29,550 nucleotides of DNA from JASEFH01 sp034679905 (GCA_034679905.1 JAXDAH010000039.1:1-29550), one strand, 5' to 3'. Positions 16,698 to 24,696 are shown, counted from the stretch's first letter. Translations and numbers: made by a program. The notes: a model not told the origin generated them from the sequence alone.

Positions 16698-17163
16698 CTG
16701 CACGGCACGATCGAGAAGTACGGCACGGTTCACGAGCTGCCCGATGCGGCCTGCCAGCCCGATACCGATCTGGATTACAGGCTTGTCTTCCGTATCTCCA
16801 GTCCGCCCGTCCAGAGCGGCGAACCGACCCGTACCCCCCTCGCCCGCACCATCAACCTGCTGGATGGCGGCGGTGTTCCCGGCGGCCGCCGGCACCTGGT
16901 CGGGGTCGTTCACGGGGGAGCGACCCCGGCGGCGCTCAAAAGGGAAGCATACGAGAGGACGTTCCAGCAGCCCCACCCGGACGCCGACCTCATCCACCCG
17001 CTCGTGCAGAGTGGGGCGAAGCTATCCGTCTGCGGGCAATCGCTCCTCAACCCGGGATACACGACGGAGGATCCGAACCCGCGATCTTCGCCCTCTCTTC
17101 GCTAACGGTGCTGCCTACCCGCTGCGGGGCTACGCGCTGATGCACTACTGGGTGGCTGCATGA
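16698..17163 (+). pseudogene. DsrE-family gene, frameshifted and lacking a start
   Basis: Translation in three successive frames gives one DsrE-like protein. The first frame reads LHGTIEKYGTVHELPDAA, then DYRLVFRISSPP, GGRRHLVGVVHGGATPAALK and SVCGQSLLNPGYTTED, and hits a stop at 17102. The second frame continues EPAIFALSSLTVLPT, and the third ends YPLRGYALMHYWVAA at 17163. Each switch corresponds to one lost base, near 17075 and 17115. No ATG, GTG or TTG with a signal peptide precedes LHGTIEKYG, so the 5' end also looks damaged. Intact relatives are small sulfur-relay-type proteins, often secreted and paired with a solute-binding protein. The next gene starts on an ATGA overlap, so this was an operon. 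Sequencing errors are an alternative. Confidence 0.72.
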
Positions 17164-18010
17164 AAGTGTACCCGCCCTGGCTCGAGCCGCCTGGCACCGG
17201 GCAGCGGTTCACGGTAGCGGAGGTCGACAACGTTCCGGACCTGCACGGCGACATCGTCGATCCCCAGCTGACGATCTTCTTCAACGGCAACCAGTTCATG
17301 GTCACCCACGACCTGATTGCCTCTTTTCAGCGGGAATACCCGGAGTATCAGAGAATCTACTGGGAGACCCTGCCGCCCGGCGTGCTGGTCGGGCAGATCG
17401 AGCGCGGGGGCCTGGTAATGGGCAATCTGCGGATTGCCCTCCGGCCCGATGTCGTCACCGCCGGGGCGTCACGCCCGGCTCGAGCGGGAGAAAGGCTGGT
17501 TCGACCGTAGCGCACCGTACACCCGAAACCGTCTCGGGATCACGGTCCATGCCGCCAATCCCCATCGGATTGCCGCCCTCGGCGATCTCGGCAGAGCGGA
17601 GGTGCGGGTCAGCATGCCGGATCTCCCGATCGAAGGCACCGGGCGGTTGATCCTCCAGGCCTACGGACGGGCCGGCGGGCAGGCCCTTATCGATGCCGTG
17701 ATGCGGCAGAAGGTGGATGACCGGCAGCACCTTCCTGACAGAGATCCATCACCGCCAGACGCCCATGCGGATCCTGCAGAACCTCTCCGATGTGGGACCC
17801 GTGTGGAGGACCGAAGCCCTATTCCAGCAGCGGATCGGGAACCCGCTCGATCTGGTGGAGATCATTCCAGAACTTAACCAGATCGCCACCTACACCGCTG
17901 CACGGTTGGGAGATGCCCCCCTCCCGCAGGCTGCCGATGCATCCCTCGACTTCCTCACGTTCCCCGATGGTCAGGCCGTATACCGCGAGTACGGATTTCT
18001 GCCGCTGTGA
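17160..18010 (+). pseudogene. Type 2 periplasmic-binding-fold protein gene, two frameshifts
   Basis: Three frames together make one substrate-binding protein of about 280 residues. Frame 1 runs from MKVYPPWLEPPG through DNVPDLHGDIVDPQLTIFFN and YWETLPPGVLVGQI to RPDVVTAG near 17464. Frame 2 gives RHARLEREKGWFD, NRLGITVHAANPHRIAALGD and MPDLPIEGTGR to about 17715. Frame 3 gives GSTFLTEIHHRQTPMRIL and on to YREYGFLPL at 18010. Each switch equals one extra base; the first is at a G4 run. The match is to molybdate-like extracellular solute-binding proteins, though no signal peptide is visible. The start overlaps the DsrE stop as ATGA. It is either a real pseudogene or has sequence errors. Confidence 0.72.
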
Positions 18011-18376
18011 TCGGGGCAATCGTCCGTTCCGTGACAAGCCAGGGCTGACATTCAAAGGGAACAGGACTGAATCAACGTGACGTACTCGAGCGGAACACCC
18101 GGGGCGACCGCCGGATCCCGGTCCCCGTGTATACCTGCCAGCGGGAGATCCGTGTCTTTGAGGAGGCCCCCTACCCCAAAGAATCGGAATATCCCCGGGG
18201 ATCAGCTGCAGGAACGGGGCCCTGGGCATGCCGGTAGCAGCTACAGATATTCGGATTGGCCACGATCGGTATCCAGCACGCACCTCTCCTCCGTACCCGG
18301 GTCGGAGACATCGTCCCGATCGGGCCGCGTCGAGTTTAAATACACCGGCCCCCCACCGATGGTAAAGAGGGAGGAG
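18011..18376. other. Intergenic region before the LigD-like gene
   Basis: About 350 bases with no recognised gene. A plus-strand frame at about 18049-18230 contains EEAPYPKESEYPRG and may be a further fragment of the decayed locus, but I cannot name it. TTTAAATA at 18335-18342 is a clear TATA box for the LigD-like gene. Confidence 0.4.
18335..18342 (+). promoter_or_regulatory. TATA box of the LigD-like gene
   Basis: TTTAAATA would start RNA near 18366. That lies downstream of ATG 18359 and about 11 bases before ATG 18377, which also has GGGAGG just upstream. Confidence 0.55.
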
Positions 18377-19753
18377 ATGAAAGTCGGGGAGCGACTCCAA
18401 ACAGAAGAAGCGGCCGACCGCGTTGCATTCACCCGCCCGGAGAAGGTGCTGTATCCCGAGGGCGGGATTTCGAAGGCCGACGTGATCCGCTACTACCGGG
18501 ATGCAGCACCCCGCCTCCTACCCTTCCTGAAAGATCGCCCCCTCTCGGTGGTCCGCTACCCGAATGGCATCTCGGGGGAGCGGTTCTTCTCCAAGAACGC
18601 CCCTCCGGGCACGCCGGACTGGGTGGAGACGTCGCTCCAGCCCGCCGAGACGACGGGAAAGGACGTTCGCTACGTGGTGGCCGGCGATTCCGATACGCTC
18701 CTCTGGCTGGCGAACCTGGCCGCCCTGGAACTGCACATTCCCCTCTCCCGCAGCGGCTCCATCGATACGCCGGACTGCGCCGTCTTCGACTTCGATCCGG
18801 AGCCGCCGGCACGCTTCCCCGAAGCGGCGGAGGCAGCGCTGCGGCTCAAAGAGAAACTCGACGACCTGGGTCTCGTGGGCTACCCGAAGACGTCCGGCAA
18901 GCGCGGCGTCCACGTCGTCGTCCCGCTCGATGCGGGCCACACCTTCGACCAAACAAGGGAGTTTGTCCACGCGATGGGCCAGCAGCTCGCCCGCGAGAAC
19001 CCCTGGATCGTCTCGGAGGTCGCCCGCTCCCGCCGGGCGGGCACCGTCTTCTTCGACTACCTGCAGAACGCGAAAGGAAAGACGATGATCGCTCCCTACA
19101 GCCTGCGGGCGACCCCTATGGCGACGGTCTCCACGCCGCTCGCCTGGGAGGAACTCGCAGGGGGCGTTCGCCCGGAGGCGTTCACTCTCCGCACGGTTCT
19201 GGAGAGGGGAGATCCCTGGAAGGGGATCGTCGGGCAGCGGCAGCGCCTGCCCGTCCGGGAGTCCGTTCCGCCCCGCCAGACGGCCCGGCCGTCGGGAGAG
19301 GATCCCCTGGCGGAATACCGCGGACGCCGGAACTTCAATAAGACGTCGGAGCCGGCGGGCAATGTAGCGGCCGGGGCGGAAGAGAGCCGCTTCGTGGTGC
19401 ACGAGCACCATGCCACGCGCCTCCACTACGACGTTCGCCTGGAGCGGGACGGCGTCCTGAAGAGCTGGGCGGTGCCGAAGGGGGTGCCCGAGCAGACGGG
19501 GGTGCGCCACCTGGCGATCGAGACCGAGGATCACCCTCTGGAGTACGTCGATTTTGCAGGAACCATCCCGGAGGGCGAGTACGGAGCGGGCACCGTCTCC
19601 ATCTGGGACGCCGGCACCTACGGTACCAAGGCCTGGGAGAAGGACAAGATCGAGGTGATCCTCCAGGGCCAGCGGTTGCACGGCCGCTACGTCTTCATCC
19701 GCTTCAAGAAGGCCGAAGAGGGCAGCTGGCTCCTCTTCAAAGCTGGGGATTAA
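18377..19753 (+). CDS. LigD-type polymerase/3'-phosphoesterase fusion (no ligase domain)
   Basis: The protein is 458 residues from ATG 18377. Residues ~10-285 are a LigD POL domain (primase-like polymerase). The metal-binding pair is in FDFDPEP, followed by KTSGKRGVHVVVPL and FFDYLQNAKGKTMIAPYSLR, which holds the third acidic residue. Residues ~335-458 are a 3'-phosphoesterase (PE) domain: FVVHEHHATRLHYDVRLE, KSWAVPKG and EDHPLEY. All catalytic residues known from Pseudomonas LigD PE are present: H344, H350, D352, R354, H386 and Y390 correspond to H42, H48, D50, R52, H84 and Y88. Bacterial LigD adds a ligase domain and partners with Ku; neither is seen here. It should process and fill DNA ends during break repair. 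The order POL-PE is unlike Pseudomonas PE-LIG-POL. Confidence 0.9.
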   Translation: MKVGERLQTEEAADRVAFTRPEKVLYPEGGISKADVIRYYRDAAPRLLPFLKDRPLSVVRYPNGISGERFFSKNAPPGTPDWVETSLQPAETTGKDVRYVVAGDSDTLLWLANLAALELHIPLSRSGSIDTPDCAVFDFDPEPPARFPEAAEAALRLKEKLDDLGLVGYPKTSGKRGVHVVVPLDAGHTFDQTREFVHAMGQQLARENPWIVSEVARSRRAGTVFFDYLQNAKGKTMIAPYSLRATPMATVSTPLAWEELAGGVRPEAFTLRTVLERGDPWKGIVGQRQRLPVRESVPPRQTARPSGEDPLAEYRGRRNFNKTSEPAGNVAAGAEESRFVVHEHHATRLHYDVRLERDGVLKSWAVPKGVPEQTGVRHLAIETEDHPLEYVDFAGTIPEGEYGAGTVSIWDAGTYGTKAWEKDKIEVILQGQRLHGRYVFIRFKKAEEGSWLLFKAGD

Positions 19754-19838
19754 TTCCAGTAATTCCGGCCCTGTAGAAAACCTTATTTTAGGGATAAAAA
19801 GAATTAGACCGAATTCATATCGTTAGAAGAATTATCCG

Positions 19839-20765
19839 TCATGCGGATTTCAGGGATTGCCGATTAAGAGGAACTCCCGCTTTTTCATACGTATAGAGGA
19901 TAAAGGTGGCAATACCCATAATGACTACACCCATGGCCATGAGAACAGACATCACCAGACTAACGGTCATTCCGACAATGCCCCCATGTATGAAACCATA
20001 AGCGTACGCAATCTGGCCAAGGGGAATGAGCGTGGCAAGAAATAATCCAATCGTAATCAGAAGAATAATACCGAAAGAGACATAAGCTTCCACCCATATT
20101 CTTCGAAAAATGAAAATCGATTCCCGGATTGCGGCAATCAGGTCTTTGTTATCGAGAACAATGGCAGGAAGAGCAAACACCGTAATCAGGTAGAAACCGT
20201 ATGTGTAGAGACCTATGAAGATCTGAAGAAGCGCACCGATTATGGTCCAACCAGCAATGGGTCGTCTATAATACCATGCCTGGGACAACCCTTCCCGGAT
20301 TGAAATCGAATTCCCGAGCGGCATCTGTGAGACGCATAGGATCAAGCCGGCCGACAGATAAAAAAACACGAAATATTCAATAAACGCCGTCGTAAATGTG
20401 AGAGCAACCCATTGCAATGATCCTTCTGCAAACAGGATTGTCGAGGAATCCACGCTGGTTCCGGGAAACGGGTTTGTTCCAGAAATAAACTGGATATACA
20501 GATTTGTTACGATCGTACAGACAAATGTCAATAAGATCAGGAACGAAAACCAGAGCAGTCGTCTGTTTCGAACGAGAATTTTCATGCTCTCTGTAGCAAA
20601 GTCTTTTCCCCTCCCGATTCGTCCGGATCCCGAAGATCCGCCATCGGGTGTTACAGCTGGATTCTCGAGCGGAGGAGCTGATATTCCCGCTTGTGAGGTC
20701 TTTAAAATCCGTGCATTCGGGCACCAGCCCAGCCATCCGCGAATACGTTCGGCGGTGCGTGTCAT
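19839..20765 (-). CDS. Multi-pass membrane protein with N-terminal GWCPN segment
   Basis: The protein has 308 residues. The first ~20 (MTRTAERIRGWLGWCPNA) resemble the start of DUF1673-type proteins of methanogens. A polar linker follows. From about residue 65 there are around six hydrophobic helices with short loops, in the style of DUF6159-like membrane proteins of unknown function. The start ATG overlaps the stop of the HTH gene by four bases (ATGA), so the two are translated together and the regulator probably controls this protein. Base composition is clearly more AT-rich than the flanking genes, suggesting the pair was acquired. The family names are tentative; the membrane topology is clear. 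Confidence 0.72.
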   Translation of the reverse strand: MTRTAERIRGWLGWCPNARILKTSQAGISAPPLENPAVTPDGGSSGSGRIGRGKDFATESMKILVRNRRLLWFSFLILLTFVCTIVTNLYIQFISGTNPFPGTSVDSSTILFAEGSLQWVALTFTTAFIEYFVFFYLSAGLILCVSQMPLGNSISIREGLSQAWYYRRPIAGWTIIGALLQIFIGLYTYGFYLITVFALPAIVLDNKDLIAAIRESIFIFRRIWVEAYVSFGIILLITIGLFLATLIPLGQIAYAYGFIHGGIVGMTVSLVMSVLMAMGVVIMGIATFILYTYEKAGVPLNRQSLKSA

Positions 20766-21211
20766 TTCATCATCTCCTTCACGTGTGCAAAAAGTTCTTC
20801 GGCCATCGCTGTCGGATGGGCGGTCTTCTTGATTTTGATGCCAAGTTCAGATGCATAATCCCATACGAGCTCGATGCATTCGGTATACCGCTCGCACGAA
20901 CCGCAATCACCGTCATGTTCGTACCAGACCTGGACTCCATGTTTCGAGGAGACGAAGATGATCGCTGCCGTATTGAAAGGGATTGACCTCCCAAGCAGGA
21001 TTCCTTGCTCCGCATTGATTTTTTCTATGAGGATCTGGTTGGCGATTGCCATGTCCCGAAGTACAGTACCAACCTTCTCGTCCATGTGCCGGAGTCCGCG
21101 TGAGACAGCCTGACGTGAGATCCCCAGCAGATGTGCGATGGTAATATTGGCAGTGCCATTGCGCCGCATCACCCAGAACTCAAATTGTTTATCCTTGGTG
21201 GGCAGAAGCAT
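20762..21211 (-). CDS. HTH transcriptional regulator with cysteine cluster
   Basis: The protein has 149 residues. A helix-turn-helix lies at residues ~22-48 (ITIAHLLGISRQAVSRGLRH), followed by a helical stretch. The C-terminal half has a small beta region and a cysteine motif GDCGSCERYTEC (CxxCx5C), which could bind a metal or sense redox state. I cannot place it in a named family. The start is ATG 21211: TTTATAAA on the minus strand is 26 bases upstream, giving a leaderless mRNA. An inverted repeat covers the start region and could be its own operator. The membrane-protein gene follows on an ATGA overlap. Confidence 0.78.
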   Translation of the reverse strand: MLLPTKDKQFEFWVMRRNGTANITIAHLLGISRQAVSRGLRHMDEKVGTVLRDMAIANQILIEKINAEQGILLGRSIPFNTAAIIFVSSKHGVQVWYEHDGDCGSCERYTECIELVWDYASELGIKIKKTAHPTAMAEELFAHVKEMMK

Positions 21212-21246
21212 ATGTCAACATATGAGTATTGACTTTATAAATATTC
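21209..21246 (-). promoter_or_regulatory. Promoter and possible operator of the HTH operon
   Basis: TTTATAAA (21234-21241) is the TATA box. Between it and the start are two nested inverted repeats: CATATG-TCAA-CATATG at 21209-21224, and GTCAA (21214-21218) with TTGAC (21229-21233). Their position between promoter and start suits repression by the encoded HTH protein. Confidence 0.45.
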
Positions 21247-21394
21247 TGAAACGTGGTCCTATAGGGAGCCTTTTTTGAGGATAATAAGACCGAAAGATCT
21301 AAGGTGCGAGGGCTCCTTGAACCTTTTGTGCAAAAGAACACCAAGGAGCCGATATAATTGTCAACAAGTATATCAGGTTTACATTGCGAGTCAA

Positions 21395-21750
21395 GTGATC
21401 AAAGAATCGAGAATACCACTATATTTATGTAAATTCTCAAAAAGGAGCTATACTCAACACCGATTACTAATTCTCCTTCTCTTGAAAGAGAATATCGGTG
21501 AAGATTACCGGGACATTGTTGAACTTACTGAAATCATGGATGTTCCCCGTGAAAGGATAATTCTCGATGAAGTGCCACGACAATCCAGAAGTTCTGTCAC
21601 CGGATCCAGTCATTCATCTTCACTTGATTGTTAAACCGGTGTATCACGATGATCTATGATTGGGGCCAGAGGATTCCTTGCACCGCGATCGATTCATCCG
21701 GATTCACCCGTTCATAGCCAATCAATACCAGGTATTCGCGAGAAAAAAGT
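21395..21750 (+). mobile_element. Decayed DDE transposase (IS4/IS5-like)
   Basis: The N-terminal part of a transposase is readable in one frame: KFSKRSYTQHRLLILLLLKE, NIGEDYRDIVELTEIMDVPR, ERIILDEVP. After 21577 it continues in another frame with TTIQKFCHRIQSFIFT, a stop, LLNRCITMIYDWGQRIPCTA and IDSSGFTRS, then another stop. The Asp of TAIDSSGFT is the first catalytic Asp position in IS4/IS5-type DDE transposases. The rest of the enzyme is absent because the sequence runs into ruvB. With one frameshift and at least two stops it cannot make an active transposase. No clear terminal inverted repeats remain, so the limits are approximate. Confidence 0.65.
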
Positions 21751-21810
21751 CTGGAAGTCGTAGCAGATACCTGCAAGTCTCCGCTTTTTTGTCCTCTCTT
21801 CAAGCCTTGC

Positions 21811-22812
21811 TTAAAGCAAGGTCTTCTGCGGGTGCTTCAGGTGGTTCCGTGCCGCCGCCGTCGTCTCCCGCCCCTGCGGGGTGCGCTTTAAAAACCCGAT
21901 CTGGATCAGGTAGGGTTCGTACACATCTTCGATCGTCCGCACCTCCTCCCCGACGGAGATGGCAATTGTCTTCACCCCGACGGGCCCCCCGCCGAAGTCC
22001 TCGGCGATCACCGAGATGATGCGGCGGTCGAGCTCGTCCAGGCCCAGGGGATCGATCTGCAGCATGCCGAGGGCCGAATCGGCGATCTGCTCCGTCACGG
22101 TGCCGTCCCCCTTGACGAGTGCATAGTCCCGAACCCGCCGCAGCAGGCGGTTCGCTACTCTCGGGGTCCCCCGGCTCCTCGCAGCGATCTCCCGGGCCCC
22201 TTCGTCCGTGATCGGGATCCGAAGGATCGAGGCGCTCCGCTTCACGATCCTGGATAGGTCCTCCTTCGAGTAGAGATCCAGCCTCGATAAGATCCCGAAG
22301 CGGTCGCGGAAGGGCGATCCCAGCAGGCCCTGTTTCGTCGTGGCCCCGATCAGCGTGAACTGCTCCAGGGTGAGCTTCACGGAGCGGGCGCTCGGGCCTT
22401 CGCCGATCATCACATCGATGAAGAAGTCCTCCATCGCGGGGTAGAGGATCTCCTCGACGATCGGGTTCATGCGGTGGATCTCGTCTATAAAGAGGACGTC
22501 TCCACGATTCAGCGCCGTGAGCATCGCGGCGACGTCCCCGGGCTTCTCCAGCACCGGCCCGGTCGTCGTCCGGATCTCGGAGCCCATCTCGCGGGCGATG
22601 ATGTGGGCGAGCGTGGTCTTCCCGAGGCCCGGCGGCCCGGAGAAGAGGATGTGATCCAGAGGCTCGCCGCGGAGCCGTGCCGCCTCGATTGCGATCTTCA
22701 GGGTGTCTTTCAGCTGGTCCTGTCCGATAAAGTCCTCCAGTCGGGCCGGTCGGATTGCCAGGTCCTCGATATCGTCCGTCCGGATCTGGGGGGTGACGAT
22801 GCGCTTTGTCAT
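21811..22812 (-). CDS. ruvB: RuvB Holliday-junction branch-migration helicase
   Basis: The protein has 333 residues, normal RuvB length. Its N-terminus is RPARLEDFIGQDQLKDTLKI. Walker A is GPPGLGKTTLAH, Walker B VLFIDEIHRMN, sensor 1 LIGATTKQGLLGSPFRDRFG, and the C-terminal winged helix ends YLIQIGFLKRTPQGRETT. RuvB forms hexameric rings on either side of RuvA and drives branch migration with ATP. The gene begins two bases after the ruvA stop. The 3' end overlaps a small hairpin (CCTTGCT / AGCAAGG, 21805-21821) around the stop codon. RuvB is a bacterial-type protein, so transfer is likely. Confidence 0.97.
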   Translation of the reverse strand: MTKRIVTPQIRTDDIEDLAIRPARLEDFIGQDQLKDTLKIAIEAARLRGEPLDHILFSGPPGLGKTTLAHIIAREMGSEIRTTTGPVLEKPGDVAAMLTALNRGDVLFIDEIHRMNPIVEEILYPAMEDFFIDVMIGEGPSARSVKLTLEQFTLIGATTKQGLLGSPFRDRFGILSRLDLYSKEDLSRIVKRSASILRIPITDEGAREIAARSRGTPRVANRLLRRVRDYALVKGDGTVTEQIADSALGMLQIDPLGLDELDRRIISVIAEDFGGGPVGVKTIAISVGEEVRTIEDVYEPYLIQIGFLKRTPQGRETTAAARNHLKHPQKTLL

Positions 22813-22814
22813 GC

Positions 22815-23411
22815 TTATCGCTCCTTCAATCTGGCGAGCGCCGCCTTGATCAGCGCCTGGACCGTGGGATCCGCGGTCTCATTCGCCGCGGCAAGGACGG
22901 CGTCTTTTGACTCTTTTGGTGTGAACCCGAGCGAAATAAGGGCGCTCACCGCATCCCGGACAGCCACCCGCCCCTGTCCGCGCTCAACCGGCAACAGGGT
23001 CCCGTTCACCTTCTGCATCTTGTCCCGCAGCTCCAGGATCAGGCGCTTGGCGCTCTTTTGGCCGATGCCGGAGATGCTCGTTAAGATCCCCTCGTCCTGG
23101 CCGACGATGGCGAGCACCAGGTCTTCGATCCCGATCTGCGAGAGGATGTTCATCGCGATCTGCGGGCCGACCCCGCTCACCCCGATCAGAATCTTGAAGA
23201 CCTCGAGTTCGTTCTGGTGCAGGAACCCATAGAGGGTGATGGCATCCTCCCGCACCGCCATGTGCGTGCAGAGCCGTACCAGACCTTCGTGAGCCTGCAG
23301 CTCCTGGAGGGCGGGCTGGGTCACGTACACCCGGTAGCCGATGCCGTTGACATCCAGCACCACCCACTTGTCGCCGATTAAGGCCAGTTCACCGTTCAGA
23401 TGTGCGATCAT
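22815..23411 (-). CDS. ruvA: RuvA Holliday-junction DNA-binding subunit
   Basis: The protein has 198 residues with the three RuvA domains. The N-terminal OB fold reads MIAHLNGELALIGDKWVVLD and VNGIGYRVYV. Next is a tandem helix-hairpin-helix region (FKILIGVSGVGPQIAMNIL; LTSISGIGQKSAKRLILEL). A flexible linker leads to the C-terminal RuvB-contact domain (AVRDAVSALISLGFTPKESK). RuvA tetramers hold the four-way junction and load RuvB. Its start lies 23 bases inside the end of ruvC, so translation is probably coupled, and ruvB follows directly. Confidence 0.96.
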   Translation of the reverse strand: MIAHLNGELALIGDKWVVLDVNGIGYRVYVTQPALQELQAHEGLVRLCTHMAVREDAITLYGFLHQNELEVFKILIGVSGVGPQIAMNILSQIGIEDLVLAIVGQDEGILTSISGIGQKSAKRLILELRDKMQKVNGTLLPVERGQGRVAVRDAVSALISLGFTPKESKDAVLAAANETADPTVQALIKAALARLKER

Positions 23412-23883
23412 GTCTCATCGTATGGATATGGCAGAGGGCGATGGCGAGGGCATCGGCCGCGTCGTCCGGGCGGGGGAGTTCGGCCAGGCGGAGGAGCCGT
23501 TTTACCATCTCCTGCATCTGGCGCTTGTCCGCCTTTCCCGAACCGGTGATCGCCTGCTTGACCTGGTTCGGTGTGTACTCCGCGATGGGAATTCCCCGCT
23601 GCTCCGCAGTGAGCAGCACGATCCCCCGCACCTCGCTGACGTTCATTGCGGAGGTGACATTCCTGGAGAAGAAGAGCTTCTCCACGGCGAGCCAGGCCGG
23701 GGGATACTCGTCCAGGATCGCCTCCAGGGCGATATGGATGTCCAGCAGGCGGCGGGATGTCCGCATCGCCTCCCCCGAGGTCTCGATACAGTTATAGCAG
23801 AGCGGCTCCACGGCACCGCGCTCTACCTCGAGCACCCCATATCCGACTCGCGCCAGCCCGGGATCGATGCCGATGACGATCAC
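23389..23883 (-). CDS. ruvC: RuvC Holliday-junction resolvase
   Basis: From GTG 23883 the protein has 164 residues, close to the usual ~170. It begins VIVIGIDPGLARVGYGVLEV, where Asp is the first catalytic acid. The second is Glu in LAVEKLFF, and the last two are Asp in RPDDAADALAIALCH. All four acids of the RNase H-like active site are therefore present. RuvC cuts the junction bound by RuvAB. The frame is open to a TTG at 23940, but the conserved start of the family is at the GTG. It is the first gene of ruvC-ruvA-ruvB, the usual bacterial order. No strong TATA box is seen; CATAGATTAGA at about 23940-23950 on the minus strand is a weak candidate. Confidence 0.95.
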   Translation of the reverse strand: MIVIGIDPGLARVGYGVLEVERGAVEPLCYNCIETSGEAMRTSRRLLDIHIALEAILDEYPPAWLAVEKLFFSRNVTSAMNVSEVRGIVLLTAEQRGIPIAEYTPNQVKQAITGSGKADKRQMQEMVKRLLRLAELPRPDDAADALAIALCHIHTMRHDRTSER

Positions 23884-24690
23884 GCGGAACCCCTGCTCTT
23901 CTGCCTTGTACACACAGTATTGGCTGGAGACTGCCTTCAATCTAATCTATGCACCGTGGAAGTGAAAGCAGGCCCCGGCCGGCAGACGATGGCAGCCATG
24001 CATCGCCTCTGTACCTGGTGGGATGCAATTCCTGCGACTGGCGGTCGGAGCATTCCGCCCGCAGCGGTGCGAGGCCCTGTGCGGCGAGAGAGCTGGAAAT
24101 GCAGGATAATTGCATGGCTCTGTGCCAGATGCGCAGGGAATATCCGGATCGATCTCGGGGTTTATCCGACATGGTTCGATGACGACGCAGGCCCTATCGT
24201 AATCTGCAGGGGTGGGGACAGCCGGGAAAGAGGGCGCGCCCCCTTCCCTCCTGTTGCTGCGACAGGCGAGAGGATCCGGTGTAGGCTTCGAAAGAAGATG
24301 CACGCAGGCGGGGAGATCTCTCCCCTCCTCGGCGCCCTTTGGTGCGATTGGCATTGGAACGCTGGATCCGCACTGCGTCCGGATTCGGGCCGGTCTTCTT
24401 GGCGGCCCTGGATGGCTGTCGCGACGAAGGCGACAGCGGAATTCCCCTGGTGGGATAGAACCTCAACACGTTCCCCGATGAACTGACCCAGGGTGATACG
24501 TCCGTAGGGTGCACGATCATCTCCCGCCCTGCCACGTCTGGCGATGGAGAGCGATCCAGGCGCCCCCTCCCGGGTATTCGACGGCCAAGGGATCTGCAGC
24601 TCTATAGAACGGTGACATGCGTCTGTCTCCGCATCGGCGACCTCTCGGTATCCTTGATGCGGATTGGACCCTTCCGATACCGCGTATGCC
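23884..24690. other. Long non-coding stretch upstream of ruvC
   Basis: About 800 bases without a credible gene. Open frames exist on both strands but lack domains and start signals. A minus-strand segment near 24370-24510 reads YGRITLGQFIGERVEVLS and is protein-like, possibly a small remnant; I cannot identify it. A GC-rich hairpin lies at 24224-24248. Confidence 0.4.
24224..24248 (+). repeat. GC-rich hairpin similar to 8532-8557
   Basis: Arm GGGAAAGAGGG, loop CGCG, arm CCCCCTTCCC. The design and central sequence resemble the hairpin after the MFS gene (GAGGG, four-base loop, CCCCC). It may be a dispersed palindromic repeat. Confidence 0.35.
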
Positions 24691-24696
24691 CAAAGA

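Noticed and set aside
17060..17120. tRNA-like segment on the minus strand (GGGTTCGGATCCTCC)
   Set aside because: It resembles a T-arm, but no acceptor stem, D-arm or anticodon arm can be folded around it. The sequence is explained by the DsrE reading frames.
18518..19681. 387-codon frame opposite the LigD-like gene
   Set aside because: Shadow frame; the sense strand carries all POL and PE catalytic residues.
21805..21821. Hairpin at the end of ruvB as a terminator
   Set aside because: No T-run follows on the minus strand, so an intrinsic terminator is not supported.
23341..24486. 381-codon plus-strand frame across ruvC and the upstream gap
   Set aside because: Its first half is antisense to ruvC, and the second half shows no domain or start signal.
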